The notes below the pieces were generated by a model that saw only the letters and a list, made by a program, of their open reading frames with translations, ran no database searches and was not told where the DNA came from. The position numbers and the translations under genes were made by a program. From positions 1 to 63,562 of the forward strand of contig DASZNF010000019.1 of NCBI GenBank assembly GCA_035551355.1: a stretch of DNA of 63,562 bases, read 5' to 3'. Source of the stretch: DATATV01 sp035551355. GTDB taxonomy: Bacteria; Actinomycetota; Actinomycetes; Mycobacteriales; Pseudonocardiaceae. Numbering within the stretch: the first letter of the stretch is position 1; every line of letters starts with the position of its first letter. This document shows positions 8,688-16,741 of the stretch, piece by piece.

Positions 8688-9860
8688 ATGGCGATGATCG
8701 AGGGGTCGGTGGCGGCCGGGTTCGAACCGGTGCGGGAGGCGTTCGCGCGGAACTTCGCGGAGCGCGGGGACGTCGGGGCGGCGGTGTGCGTGTACCGGCA
8801 CGGCGTGCCCGTGGTGGATCTGTGGGGCGGGATCGCGGACGTCGACAGCGGACGGGCGTGGCAGCAGGACACGCTGCAGCTGGTCTATTCGGCGACCAAG
8901 GGCGCGACCGCGACGATGGCCCATCTGCTGGCTCAGCGCGGCGAGCTGGATCTGGACGCTCCGGTGGCGCGGTACTGGCCGGAGTTCGCGGCGGCGGGCA
9001 AGGCCGGGATTCCGGTGCGCTGGTTGCTGTCCCACCAGGCCGGGCTGCCGGTGCTGGACACACCGGTGCCGGTGGCCGAGGCGCTGGCCTGGCAGCCCAT
9101 GGTGGACGCGCTCGCCGCGCAGAAGCCGGTGTGGGAGCCGGGAACGGCGCACGGCTATCACGGGCGCACCTACGGCTGGCTGGTCGGCGAGGTGATCCGG
9201 CGAGTGTCCGGGCGCACGCCGGGGACGTTCTTCGCCGAGGAGATCGCCGGGCCGCTCGGGCTGGATTTCTTCATCGGGCTGCCGGAATCCGCACGGCCGC
9301 GGGTGAGCACCATGGTGACCGACCCGCCGATCGATCCGGCCACCTTCGACATCGCCATGGTTCCCGAGGAGTTCCGGCCCATCGTGGCCGCCATGGGTGA
9401 CCCGGAAGCGCTGTTCAACAAGGCATTCGCGATCACCGATCCGGCCGCCATCGACTTCGGCTCGGCCGAGGTGCAGGCCGCGGAGATCCCGGCCAGCAAC
9501 GGAATCGGCACCGCGCGCTCGCTGGCCCGGATGTACGCCGCGCTGATCGGCGAGGTGGACGGCATCCGGCTGCTGAACCCGGAAACCGTTGCGGCGGCGC
9601 GGAAAGAACAGGCCACCGGACCGGACCGGGTGCTGATGCTGCCCAGCCGGTTCGGGCTGGGCTACATGCTGCCGTTGCCGGAAAGCCCTTGGGGCGGCCC
9701 GAATTCCTTCGGTCACCCCGGCCGCGGCGGCTCGCTGGCCTACGCCGATCCGGACACCGGCATCGCCTTCGGCTACGTCATGAACCACATCGTGGAGGCC
9801 GACCCCAACGACCAGCGCGCCGCCGGCCTGGCGGCGGCGGTGGCGGAATCCCTGAAATAG
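8688..9860 (+). CDS. Serine hydrolase, class C beta-lactamase/esterase family
   Basis: 390 residues from the ATG at 8688 (MAMIEGSVAAGFEPVREAF; the ATG at 8694 is an alternative). The active-site SxxK motif is S68-A-T-K71 (LVYSATKGATATM), the second-motif region is GYHGRTYGWLVGEV, and the third motif is HPGRGGS near the C-terminus. No signal peptide, so probably cytoplasmic; similarity is to EstB-like esterases and beta-lactamase-fold hydrolases rather than a secreted resistance enzyme. Lies 110 bp after the DUF5685 gene and may be co-transcribed. Convergent with rplO. Confidence 0.88.
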   Translation: MAMIEGSVAAGFEPVREAFARNFAERGDVGAAVCVYRHGVPVVDLWGGIADVDSGRAWQQDTLQLVYSATKGATATMAHLLAQRGELDLDAPVARYWPEFAAAGKAGIPVRWLLSHQAGLPVLDTPVPVAEALAWQPMVDALAAQKPVWEPGTAHGYHGRTYGWLVGEVIRRVSGRTPGTFFAEEIAGPLGLDFFIGLPESARPRVSTMVTDPPIDPATFDIAMVPEEFRPIVAAMGDPEALFNKAFAITDPAAIDFGSAEVQAAEIPASNGIGTARSLARMYAALIGEVDGIRLLNPETVAAARKEQATGPDRVLMLPSRFGLGYMLPLPESPWGGPNSFGHPGRGGSLAYADPDTGIAFGYVMNHIVEADPNDQRAAGLAAAVAESLK

Positions 9861-9864
9861 CCAC

Positions 9865-9916
9865 AAAAAACGTCGTGGGTGCCGCGACCGGAGAATCGGT
9901 CACGACACCCACGACG
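9865..9916 (-). terminator. Rho-independent terminator after rplO
   Basis: 19-bp stem (9871-9889 with 9898-9916) around an 8-nt loop. On the minus strand its two imperfect pairs become G-U wobbles and the stem is followed by TTTTTT (9865-9870), so it is oriented to end the S10/spc transcript after rplO. On the plus strand there is no T-run. Confidence 0.85.
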
Positions 9917-9927
9917 GGTTGAACGAG

Positions 9928-10371
9928 TTACAGCGTGGTGGTGCTGCCGCCCGCGGCGCTCACCTTTTCGGTGGCGCTGCCGGAGAACGCGTTCGCGGTG
10001 ATGTCCAGCTTCACCCCGGCCACGTCGCCGTTGCCGAGCACCTTGACCAGCTTGCCCTTGCGCACCAGGCCCGCGGCCACCAGTTCCTCGACACCGACCT
10101 TGCCGCCTTCGGGGAAGGCCTTGGCCACATCCCCGACGTTCACCGGCTGGTACTCGGTGCGGAACCGGTTCTTGAAGCCCTTCAGCTTCGGCAGCCGCAT
10201 GTGGATGGGCATCTGCCCACCCTCGAACGCCGCGGGGACGTTCTTGCGGGCCTTCGTGCCCTTGGTGCCTCGACCGGCGGTCTTGCCCTTGGAGCCCTCA
10301 CCGCGACCCACCCGGGTCTTCGCGGTCTTGGCACCCGGGGCCGGCCGCAGGTGGTGAATCTTGATGCTCAT
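9928..10371 (-). CDS. rplO: 50S ribosomal protein L15
   Basis: Late-assembling 23S rRNA-binding protein. 147 residues with the Gly-rich basic N-terminal half (GRGEGSKGKTAGRGTKGTK) and the C-terminal L15 domain (VGVEELVAAGLVRKGKLVKV). Directly follows rpmD (stop and start are adjacent). Here it is the last gene of the spc operon, ended by a strong terminator, whereas secY normally follows. Confidence 0.98.
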   Translation of the reverse strand: MSIKIHHLRPAPGAKTAKTRVGRGEGSKGKTAGRGTKGTKARKNVPAAFEGGQMPIHMRLPKLKGFKNRFRTEYQPVNVGDVAKAFPEGGKVGVEELVAAGLVRKGKLVKVLGNGDVAGVKLDITANAFSGSATEKVSAAGGSTTTL

Positions 10372-10566
10372 CTACTCCGACACCTCCTCGACCTCGACCA
10401 GGTGGCGCACGGTGTGGATCAGGCCACGGAGAACCGGGCTGTCCTCCCGCACCACCGACTGGCGGATCTTGCGCAGGCCCAAGGTCGCAAGCGACGCCCG
10501 GTGGTTGGCCTTGGTCCCGATCGCGCTGCGGACCTGGGTCACCTTCAGCTTGCTCACGAGGCTCAC
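10372..10566 (-). CDS. rpmD: 50S ribosomal protein L30
   Basis: Small large-subunit protein near the 5S rRNA region. 64 residues from a GTG start, MSLVSKLKVTQVRSAIGTKA, with the conserved GLRKIRQSVVREDSPVLRGL. The start overlaps the rpsE stop (GTGA) and its stop abuts the rplO start, so translation is coupled. Confidence 0.97.
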   Translation of the reverse strand: MSLVSKLKVTQVRSAIGTKANHRASLATLGLRKIRQSVVREDSPVLRGLIHTVRHLVEVEEVSE

Positions 10567-11198
10567 ACCCCCTGTCCGGCCCGCTGACGCAGCAGGTGCG
10601 TCGGCGCCACGTCCTCCAGCGGCAGGCCACGGCGGGCCGCGACCTCTTCCGGCCGCTGCAGGGCCTTGAGGGCCGCCACGGTCGCGTGCACCACGTTGAT
10701 GGCGTTGTCACTGCCCAGCGACTTGCTCAGCACGTCGTGCACACCCGCGCACTCCAGCACCGCGCGCACCGGACCACCGGCGATCACACCGGTACCGGCA
10801 CTGGCCGGGCGCAGCAGCACCACGCCGGCCGCGGCCTCACCCTGGATCGGGTGCGGGATGGTGCCCGCGATCCGCGGCACGCGGAAGAAGCTCTTCTTGG
10901 CTTCCTCCACGCCCTTGGCGATCGCGGCGGGCACCTCCTTGGCCTTGCCGTAGCCGACACCGACCATGCCGTCGCCGTCGCCGACGACCACCAGCGCGGT
11001 GAAGCTGAACCGGCGACCGCCCTTCACGACCTTGGCCACGCGGTTGATCGCGATGACCCGCTCCAGGTGCGGGGTCTTCTCGGGGGCCGCCCCGCCGCGG
11101 CCGTTGTCGCGACGGTCCCGACGGTCCCGGCGGTCACCTCGATCGTTGCCGCCCGGGCCGCCCTGGCCGCCGCCGAACTGCCGTGTACGTCCCGGCAT
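10563..11198 (-). CDS. rpsE: 30S ribosomal protein S5
   Basis: Small-subunit body protein involved in decoding fidelity and mRNA helicase function. The ATG at 11198 gives 211 residues. A Gly/Arg/Asp-rich N-terminal extension (about 40 residues with RDRRDRRDRRD) precedes the S5 double-stranded RNA-binding domain (HLERVIAINRVAKVVKGGRR) and the C-terminal domain. The spectinomycin loop VVKGGRRFSF is unaltered. Confidence 0.97.
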   Translation of the reverse strand: MPGRTRQFGGGQGGPGGNDRGDRRDRRDRRDNGRGGAAPEKTPHLERVIAINRVAKVVKGGRRFSFTALVVVGDGDGMVGVGYGKAKEVPAAIAKGVEEAKKSFFRVPRIAGTIPHPIQGEAAAGVVLLRPASAGTGVIAGGPVRAVLECAGVHDVLSKSLGSDNAINVVHATVAALKALQRPEEVAARRGLPLEDVAPTHLLRQRAGQGV

Positions 11199-11229
11199 CA
11201 GGCGTCCTTCCCAATCGTGTACTTGCTCA

Positions 11230-11631
11230 TCAGAACTCCAGCCCGGCCTCGCGGGCCGCGTCGGCCAGCGCGGCGACCCGGCCGTGGTAGTCGTAACCAC
11301 CCCGGTCGAACACGACCTTGCTGATTCCCGCGTCCTTGGCCCGGGCGGCGACGAGCTGGCCGACGCGCGCGGCGCGGGCCTTCTTGTCGCCGTCCATGGC
11401 GCGGACGTCCGCCTCCAGGCTGGAGGCCGAGACCAGCGTGTGACCGGCCAGGTCGTCCACGATCTGCACGACGATGTGCCGCGAGGACCGGTTGACCATC
11501 AGTCGCGGCCGCGCCGGCGTGCCCGAGATCTTCTTCCGCAGGCGGAAGTGACGGCGGGTGCGAGCGACACGACGCTTGGTCGAGACGTCCTTGCCGACCG
11601 GCTTCCGCTTGGTAACGGTGGCTTCGCTCAT
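11230..11631 (-). CDS. rplR: 50S ribosomal protein L18
   Basis: 5S rRNA-binding protein of the central protuberance. The ATG at 11631 overlaps the rplF stop by one base (TGATG) and gives 133 residues beginning MSEATVTKRKPVGKDVSTKR; the L18 core RHFRLRKKISGTPARPRLMV and the C-terminal VVFDRGGYDYHGRVAALADA are present. Confidence 0.97.
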   Translation of the reverse strand: MSEATVTKRKPVGKDVSTKRRVARTRRHFRLRKKISGTPARPRLMVNRSSRHIVVQIVDDLAGHTLVSASSLEADVRAMDGDKKARAARVGQLVAARAKDAGISKVVFDRGGYDYHGRVAALADAAREAGLEF

Positions 11632-12170
11632 CACTTACCCGTCTTTCCGACCTTGCGGCGGATCTTCTCGTCCGCGTAGCGAACGCCCTTGCCCTTGTAC
11701 GGGTCGGGCCTGCGCAGCTTGCGGATCTTCGCCGAGGTCTCCCCGACCAGCTGCTTGTCGATGCCCGACACCGAGAACTTGGTGTTGGACTCGACCTGGA
11801 AGGTGATGCCCTCGGGCGCGGTCACCAGCACCGGGTGGCTGTAGCCAAGGGCGAACTCGAGGTCCGTGCCCTTGGCGGTCACGCGGTAACCGACGCCGTA
11901 GATCTCCAGCTTCTTCTGGTAGCCCTGGGTGACCCCGACGACCAGGTTGTTCACCAGCGTGCGGGACAGCCCGTGCAGCGACCGGCTCTTGCGCTCGTCG
12001 TCCGGGCGCAGCACCGCCAGCGCACCGTCCTCGCTGCGCTCCACGGTGATCGGCTCGGGCAGCGTGTGCGACAGGGTGCCCTTGGGCCCCTTCACACTGA
12101 TGCTGCGACCCTCGATCGTCACGTCGACCCCGGCGGGGACGGCGACCGGCAGCTTGCCAATACGCGACAT
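11631..12170 (-). CDS. rplF: 50S ribosomal protein L6
   Basis: Large-subunit protein near the factor-binding centre. 179 residues, MSRIGKLPVAVPAGVDVTIE, with two tandem L6 domains and the conserved C-terminal RRPDPYKGKGVRYADEKIRR. Couples to rplR through a one-base overlap. Confidence 0.98.
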   Translation of the reverse strand: MSRIGKLPVAVPAGVDVTIEGRSISVKGPKGTLSHTLPEPITVERSEDGALAVLRPDDERKSRSLHGLSRTLVNNLVVGVTQGYQKKLEIYGVGYRVTAKGTDLEFALGYSHPVLVTAPEGITFQVESNTKFSVSGIDKQLVGETSAKIRKLRRPDPYKGKGVRYADEKIRRKVGKTGK

Positions 12171-12186
12171 GCCTAGACCCCCTTCC

Positions 12187-12585
12187 TCACCAGACGTAGG
12201 CGAGGACTTCCCCGCCTACACCCTGCTTGGTCGCCTGACGGTCGGTGAGCAGGCCGGTGGACGTGGAGATGATCGCCACGCCGAGGCCGCCGAGCACCTT
12301 GGGCAGGTTCGTGGACTTCGCGTAGACCCGCAGGCCGGGCTTGGACACCCGGCGCAGGCCAGCGATGCTGCGCTCGCGGTTCGGGCCGTACTTGAGCTGA
12401 ACGACCAGGTTGCGGCCCTTCTCGCCCTGCTCGACGGCGAACCCCGAGATGTAGCCCTCGCGCTTGAGGATCTCGGCGATGTGCGACTTGAGCTTCGAGT
12501 GCGGCATCACAACGTCATCGTGGTATGCCGAGTTGGCGTTGCGCAGCCGCGTCAGCATGTCCGCGATCGGATCGGTCATCGTCAT
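12187..12585 (-). CDS. rpsH: 30S ribosomal protein S8
   Basis: 16S rRNA central-domain binding protein and the usual autoregulator of the spc operon. 132 residues, MTMTDPIADMLTRLRNANSA, ending with the signature STSTGLLTDRQA and EVLAYVW. 16 bp upstream of rplF. Confidence 0.98.
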   Translation of the reverse strand: MTMTDPIADMLTRLRNANSAYHDDVVMPHSKLKSHIAEILKREGYISGFAVEQGEKGRNLVVQLKYGPNRERSIAGLRRVSKPGLRVYAKSTNLPKVLGGLGVAIISTSTGLLTDRQATKQGVGGEVLAYVW

Positions 12586-12672
12586 GGGTGACCTTGTTAC
12601 CTTTCCCGCCGCGGTTCCCTTTGGGCCTTCGGCGAAGTGGAAGTGTTGGTGGAGCGAGGAAAGCTCAGCCGT

Positions 12673-12858
12673 TCACCAGCTGGACTTGCTCACTCCGGGC
12701 AGCTCGCCCCGGTGGGCCATCTCACGCAGGCACACCCGGCACAGGCCGAACTTGCGGAACACCGCGTGCGGCCGGCCGCAGCGCTGGCAGCGGGTGTACC
12801 CCCGCACCTTGAACTTCGGCTTGGCGGCCGCCTTGTTGATCAGCGCCTTCTTCGCCAT
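12673..12858 (-). CDS. rpsN: 30S ribosomal protein S14, type Z (zinc-binding)
   Basis: Small-subunit head protein. The 61-residue length and two CxxC pairs (CQRC and CRVC, 12 residues apart) define the zinc-binding type Z form. Sits between rplE (3 bp gap) and rpsH as in other actinobacteria. Any zinc-independent paralogue would be elsewhere. Confidence 0.97.
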   Translation of the reverse strand: MAKKALINKAAAKPKFKVRGYTRCQRCGRPHAVFRKFGLCRVCLREMAHRGELPGVSKSSW

Positions 12859-12861
12859 GGA

Positions 12862-13428
12862 TCAGTTCTCCTTGAACGGGAAGCCCAGCAGCTTCAGCAG
12901 CTGCCGGCCCTCCTCGTCGGTGGTGGCGGTCGTGACAACCGTGATGTCCATGCCCCGCGGCCGGTCGATCGAGTCGGGGTCGATCTCGTGGAACATCGAC
13001 TGCTCGTTCAGGCCGAAGGTGTAGTTGCCGTTGCCGTCGAACTGCTTGCCCGACAGGCCGCGGAAGTCGCGGATACGGGGCAGCGCGATGGTCAGCAGGC
13101 GGTCCAGGAACTCCCACATCCGGTCGCCGCGCAGCGTGGCGCGGGCACCGATGGGCATGCCCTCGCGCAGCTTGAACTGGGCGATGGACTTGCGGGCCTT
13201 GCGCACCTCGGGCCGCTGGCCGGTGATGGTGGACAGGTCGCGGATGGCGCCCTCGATCAGCTTGCTGTCGCGGGCCGCGTCACCGACGCCCATGTTCACG
13301 ACGACCTTGACCACACCCGGGATCAGCATCGGGTTGGCGTAGCCGAACTGCTTGCGCAGCTCCGCGGCGATTTCCTCGCGGTAGCGGGTCTTCAGCCGCG
13401 GCGCGATCTTCTCAGCCGTTGCCGTCAT
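12862..13428 (-). CDS. rplE: 50S ribosomal protein L5
   Basis: 5S rRNA-binding protein of the central protuberance that contacts P-site tRNA. 188 residues with the conserved KVVVNMGVGDAARDSKLIEG and GMDITVVTTATTDEEGRQLL. Three-base gaps to rplX and rpsN. Confidence 0.98.
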   Translation of the reverse strand: MTATAEKIAPRLKTRYREEIAAELRKQFGYANPMLIPGVVKVVVNMGVGDAARDSKLIEGAIRDLSTITGQRPEVRKARKSIAQFKLREGMPIGARATLRGDRMWEFLDRLLTIALPRIRDFRGLSGKQFDGNGNYTFGLNEQSMFHEIDPDSIDRPRGMDITVVTTATTDEEGRQLLKLLGFPFKEN

Positions 13429-13430
13429 GA

Positions 13431-13745
13431 TCAGATGTCCTTACCGTTGCTGCGCGCCACGCGAACCTTCTTGCCATCCTCGCCGACGCGGTAACCGACC
13501 CGGCTGGGCTTGCCGTCGGAGTCGACCACCATCACGTTGCTCACGTGGATGGAGGCCTCCTGGGTGACGATCCCGCCGGACTGCGCACCGCGCTGGGTCT
13601 GGGTGACCCGGGTGTGCTTCTTGATCCGGTTCACGCCCTCGACCAGGACCCGCTGCGTCTCCGGGTAGGCCTTGATGACCTTGCCCTTGGCGCCCTTGTC
13701 CTTGCCGCCGATAACGACGACCGTGTCGCCCTTTTTGACCTTCAT
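13431..13745 (-). CDS. rplX: 50S ribosomal protein L24
   Basis: Assembly-initiator protein of the large subunit. 104 residues beginning with a KOW motif (MKVKKGDTVVVIGGKDKGAK), followed by VEGVNRIKKHTR. Lies between rplN and rplE with very short gaps. Confidence 0.98.
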   Translation of the reverse strand: MKVKKGDTVVVIGGKDKGAKGKVIKAYPETQRVLVEGVNRIKKHTRVTQTQRGAQSGGIVTQEASIHVSNVMVVDSDGKPSRVGYRVGEDGKKVRVARSNGKDI

Positions 13746-13747
13746 CT

Positions 13748-14116
13748 TCAGAGCACCTCCGGCGCCAGCGAGATGATCTTCATGAAACGCTTCTCGCGCA
13801 GCTCCCGGCCGACCGGCCCGAAGATGCGGGTGCCACGCGGCTCGTTGTCGCTCTTGATGAGCACCGCGGCGTTCTCGTCGAACCGGATGTAGGAGCCATC
13901 CGGGCGGCGGCGCTCCTTCACCGTGCGCACGATAACGGCCTTGACCACGTCGCCCTTTTTCACGCCGGCACCGGGAATGGCGTCCTTCACCGTGGCGACG
14001 ATGATGTCGCCGATGCCCGCGTAGCGCCGCGCGGAACCGCCGAGCACACGGATGCAGAGGATTTCCTTCGCACCCGTGTTGTCGGCGACGCGCAGTCGCG
14101 ACTCCTGCTGAATCAC
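13748..14116 (-). CDS. rplN: 50S ribosomal protein L14
   Basis: Subunit-interface protein that forms bridges with 16S rRNA. 122 residues, MIQQESRLRVADNTGAKEIL, with GDIIVATVKDAIPGAGVKKG and RIFGPVGRELREK, fully conserved in length. A 61-bp gap to rpsQ is the largest inside this stretch. Confidence 0.98.
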   Translation of the reverse strand: MIQQESRLRVADNTGAKEILCIRVLGGSARRYAGIGDIIVATVKDAIPGAGVKKGDVVKAVIVRTVKERRRPDGSYIRFDENAAVLIKSDNEPRGTRIFGPVGRELREKRFMKIISLAPEVL

Positions 14117-14177
14117 TGCTACTCCTGACCCTTACGGCCCGCCAGATTTCCGACCTGGACGAGCTCGGTCCCAGTTG

Positions 14178-14465
14178 TTACTTGGCCTTCTCGAGGATCT
14201 CCATCAGCCGCCAGCGCTTGGTCGCCGACAGCGGACGGGTCTCCATGATCTGCACCCGGTCACCCACACCCGCGGAGTTGGCCTCGTCGTGCACCTTCAC
14301 CTTGACGGTGGAGCGCAGGACCTTGCCGTACAGCGAGTGCTTCTTGCGGTCTTCCAGCGCCACCACGATGGTCTTGTCCATCTTGTCCGACACCACGTAG
14401 CCCTCGCGGACCTTGCGGGTGCCCCGGCTCTGGGTCGTCACGGTCGTCTCGGTCTGCTCACTCAT
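14178..14465 (-). CDS. rpsQ: 30S ribosomal protein S17
   Basis: 16S 5'-domain binding protein with an OB fold. 95 residues: a short acidic/Thr-rich N-terminus then RKVREGYVVSDKMDKTIVVA, KVHDEANSAGVGDRVQIMET and RPLSATKRWRL. ATGA overlap with the rpmC stop. Confidence 0.98.
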   Translation of the reverse strand: MSEQTETTVTTQSRGTRKVREGYVVSDKMDKTIVVALEDRKKHSLYGKVLRSTVKVKVHDEANSAGVGDRVQIMETRPLSATKRWRLMEILEKAK

Positions 14466-14707
14466 GCCGCACCCTCAGCAGTGCTCTCGTCGGGGGACAC
14501 GGACAGTCCCAGCTCACGTTCCCGCATCACGGTGTAGACCCGGGCGATGTCGTGCCGCACGGTCCGCAGCCTGCGGTTGTTCTCGAGCTGACCGGTCGCC
14601 ATCTGGAAGCGGAGGTTGAACAGCTCCTCCTTGGACTCCTTCAGGCGCAGCACCAACTCGTCGTCGGTGAGCTCGCGCAGCGTCGGGGCTGGCGTACCAG
14701 CGGCCAT
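14462..14707 (-). CDS. rpmC: 50S ribosomal protein L29
   Basis: Peptide-exit-tunnel rim protein. 81 residues with the L29 helical hairpin (LRELTDDELVLRLKESKEEL, FNLRFQMATGQLENNRRLRT, VRHDIARVYTVMRERE). Overlaps rplP by one base and rpsQ by four. Confidence 0.97.
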   Translation of the reverse strand: MAAGTPAPTLRELTDDELVLRLKESKEELFNLRFQMATGQLENNRRLRTVRHDIARVYTVMRERELGLSVSPDESTAEGAA

Positions 14708-15123
14708 CAGAACTCACCCTCTCGCGTGACGATCCGGCACTTCATCGGCAGCTTGTGAATCGCGCGGCGCAGGGCCTCGCGAGCCACGGTCTCGTTCGGG
14801 AAGGTCATCTCGAACAGCACCCGGCCCGGCTTGACGTTGGCGATCCAGTACTCGGGCGAACCCTTACCGGAACCCATCCGGGTTTCCGCCGGCTTCTTGG
14901 TCAGCGGACGGTCCGGGAAGATGTTGATCCAGACCTTGCCACCACGGCGGATGTGCCGGTTGATGGCGATACGCGCGGACTCGATCTGCCGGTTGGTCAC
15001 GTAGGCCGGCTCCAGCGCCTGGATGCCGTACTCGCCGAAGGTGACCTTGGTCCCGCCCTTGGCCGCGCCCGCCCGCTTGGGGTGGTGCTGCTTGCGGTGC
15101 TTGACCTTGCGTGGGATGAGCAC
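14707..15123 (-). CDS. rplP: 50S ribosomal protein L16
   Basis: Large-subunit protein near the A site that organises tRNA accommodation. 138 residues from a GTG start (MLIPRKVKHRKQHHPKRAGA); conserved GGKVWINIFPDRPLTKKPAE and RMGSGKGSPEYWIANVKPGR. Three-base gap to rpsC. Confidence 0.98.
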   Translation of the reverse strand: MLIPRKVKHRKQHHPKRAGAAKGGTKVTFGEYGIQALEPAYVTNRQIESARIAINRHIRRGGKVWINIFPDRPLTKKPAETRMGSGKGSPEYWIANVKPGRVLFEMTFPNETVAREALRRAIHKLPMKCRIVTREGEF

Positions 15124-15126
15124 GAC

Positions 15127-15975
15127 TCAGCCCTCGCTTCCTGCGTTGTCGGCCTTCGGAGCCTCGCCGGCGGCCTGCTGCTGCTCCTGCGCGGCGGCTC
15201 GCCCGGCCTCGGTGGAGGTCGGCGTGGTGCCCGACGCGCCGGAACGACGCGGACGGGACGGCCGGTCGCCCCGGTCCCGGCGGGGACCGCGGTCACCGGA
15301 GGGACGGGAGTCCTGCTGGGCGTCCCGCTCGCGGCGGCCGGACAGACCACCCACGATCTCGCCCTTGTAGATCCACACCTTCACGCCGATCCGGCCGAAG
15401 GTGGTGCGCGCCTCGAACTGCCCGTAGTCGATGTCCGCGCGCAGCGTGTGCAGCGGGACCCGGCCCTCGTGGTACTGCTCGGAGCGGGACATCTCGGCAC
15501 CGCCAAGACGACCCGAGCAACGCACCTTGATGCCCTTGACCTGCGAGGACCGCATGGTGGACTGAATCGCCTTGCGCATCGCGCGGCGGAAGGCCACCCG
15601 GTTGGACAGCTGCTCGGCCACGCTCTGCGCGACCAGCTGGGCGTCCGCCTCGGGGTTCTTGACCTCCAGGATGTTCAGCTGCACCTGCTTGCCGGTCAGC
15701 TTCTCCAGGGCGCCCCGGATCCGGTCGGCCTCCGCGCCGCGGCGGCCGATCACGATGCCCGGCCGCGCGGTGTAGATGTCCACCCGGACCCGCTCACGGG
15801 TGCGCTCGATCTCCACCTTGGAGATGCCGGCGCGCTCCATGCCCTTGGACAGCAGGCGGCGGATCTTGACGTCCTCCGCCACGTACTCGGCGTACTGCTT
15901 GTCGGCGTACCAGCGCGACTTCCAGTCGGAGGCGATGCCCAGCCGGAACCCGTGCGGGTTGATCTTCTGACCCAC
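15127..15975 (-). CDS. rpsC: 30S ribosomal protein S3
   Basis: Small-subunit head protein at the mRNA entry channel. The GTG at 15975 (MGQKINPHGFRLGIASDWKS) overlaps the rplV stop by one base and gives 282 residues; the longer frame upstream is not S3. A KH type-2 domain (RPGIVIGRRGAEADRIRGAL) and the S3 C-terminal domain are followed by an Arg/Asp/Ser-rich tail of about 65 residues, typical for actinobacteria. Confidence 0.97.
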   Translation of the reverse strand: MGQKINPHGFRLGIASDWKSRWYADKQYAEYVAEDVKIRRLLSKGMERAGISKVEIERTRERVRVDIYTARPGIVIGRRGAEADRIRGALEKLTGKQVQLNILEVKNPEADAQLVAQSVAEQLSNRVAFRRAMRKAIQSTMRSSQVKGIKVRCSGRLGGAEMSRSEQYHEGRVPLHTLRADIDYGQFEARTTFGRIGVKVWIYKGEIVGGLSGRRERDAQQDSRPSGDRGPRRDRGDRPSRPRRSGASGTTPTSTEAGRAAAQEQQQAAGEAPKADNAGSEG

Positions 15976-16409
15976 TACCGGGCCCCTTCCTTCTGGCTCT
16001 TGCCGCGCTTGCCCCGGCCCCGGCCGGCCGCCGCGGCGGCCTGAATCCGGGACTCCACCTCGACGGTGATGTGGCTGGTGCGCTTGCGGATGCGGTACGT
16101 GCGCCCCTGCGCACGCGGCCGGAACCGCTTGAGCGTCGGGCCCTCGTCCACGTATGCCGCGCTCACCCACAGGGTGTCGGGGTCCAGGTCGAGGTTGTTC
16201 TCCGCGTTGGCCATGGCGCTGGCCAGGACCTTGGCCACCGGCTCGCTGGCGGCCTGCTGGGCGAACCGCAGCACACTCAGTGCCTCGTCGGCCTTGCGGC
16301 CCTTGATCAGCTCGACCACACGACGCGTCTTCATCGGCGTCATGCGGACGTAGCGGGCGTGCGCCACGGCGCGCGGCGTCTCCACCGCTTCTGCCGTTTC
16401 GTCAGCCAT
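15975..16409 (-). CDS. rplV: 50S ribosomal protein L22
   Basis: Lines the peptide exit tunnel. The ATG at 16409 with an AAAGGGG site upstream gives 144 residues (MADETAEAVETPRAVAHARY); conserved RYVRMTPMKTRRVVELIKGR and the beta-hairpin RPRAQGRTYRIRKRTSHITV. The C-terminus is Ala/Gly/Arg-rich. Confidence 0.97.
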   Translation of the reverse strand: MADETAEAVETPRAVAHARYVRMTPMKTRRVVELIKGRKADEALSVLRFAQQAASEPVAKVLASAMANAENNLDLDPDTLWVSAAYVDEGPTLKRFRPRAQGRTYRIRKRTSHITVEVESRIQAAAAAGRGRGKRGKSQKEGAR

Positions 16410-16437
16410 TGTTGCTACCCCTTTCACAGACGCCGAT

Positions 16438-16719
16438 TCAGCGACGGCGCGACTTGCGGTCGTCCTTGATGTGCCCCTTGAACGTGCGCGTCGGGGCGAA
16501 CTCGCCGAGCTTGTGCCCGACCATCGATTCGGTGACGAACACCGGGACGTGCTTGCGGCCGTCGTGCACCGCGATGGTGTGTCCCAGCATGTCCGGGATG
16601 ATCGTGGACCGGCGAGACCAGGTCTTGATCACGGTCTTCTTGTTGGACTCGTTGAGTACGTCCACCTTCTTGAGCAGGTGGTCGTCGACGAACGGGCCCT
16701 TTTTCAGGCTGCGTGGCAT
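16438..16719 (-). CDS. rpsS: 30S ribosomal protein S19
   Basis: Small-subunit head protein near the A-site finger. 93 residues, MPRSLKKGPFVDDHLLKKVD, with the conserved RRSTIIPDMLGHTIAVHDGR and GHKLGEFAPTRTFKGH. Confidence 0.98.
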   Translation of the reverse strand: MPRSLKKGPFVDDHLLKKVDVLNESNKKTVIKTWSRRSTIIPDMLGHTIAVHDGRKHVPVFVTESMVGHKLGEFAPTRTFKGHIKDDRKSRRR

Positions 16720-16741
16720 TCTTCAGTCACTCCCTTCCTGC

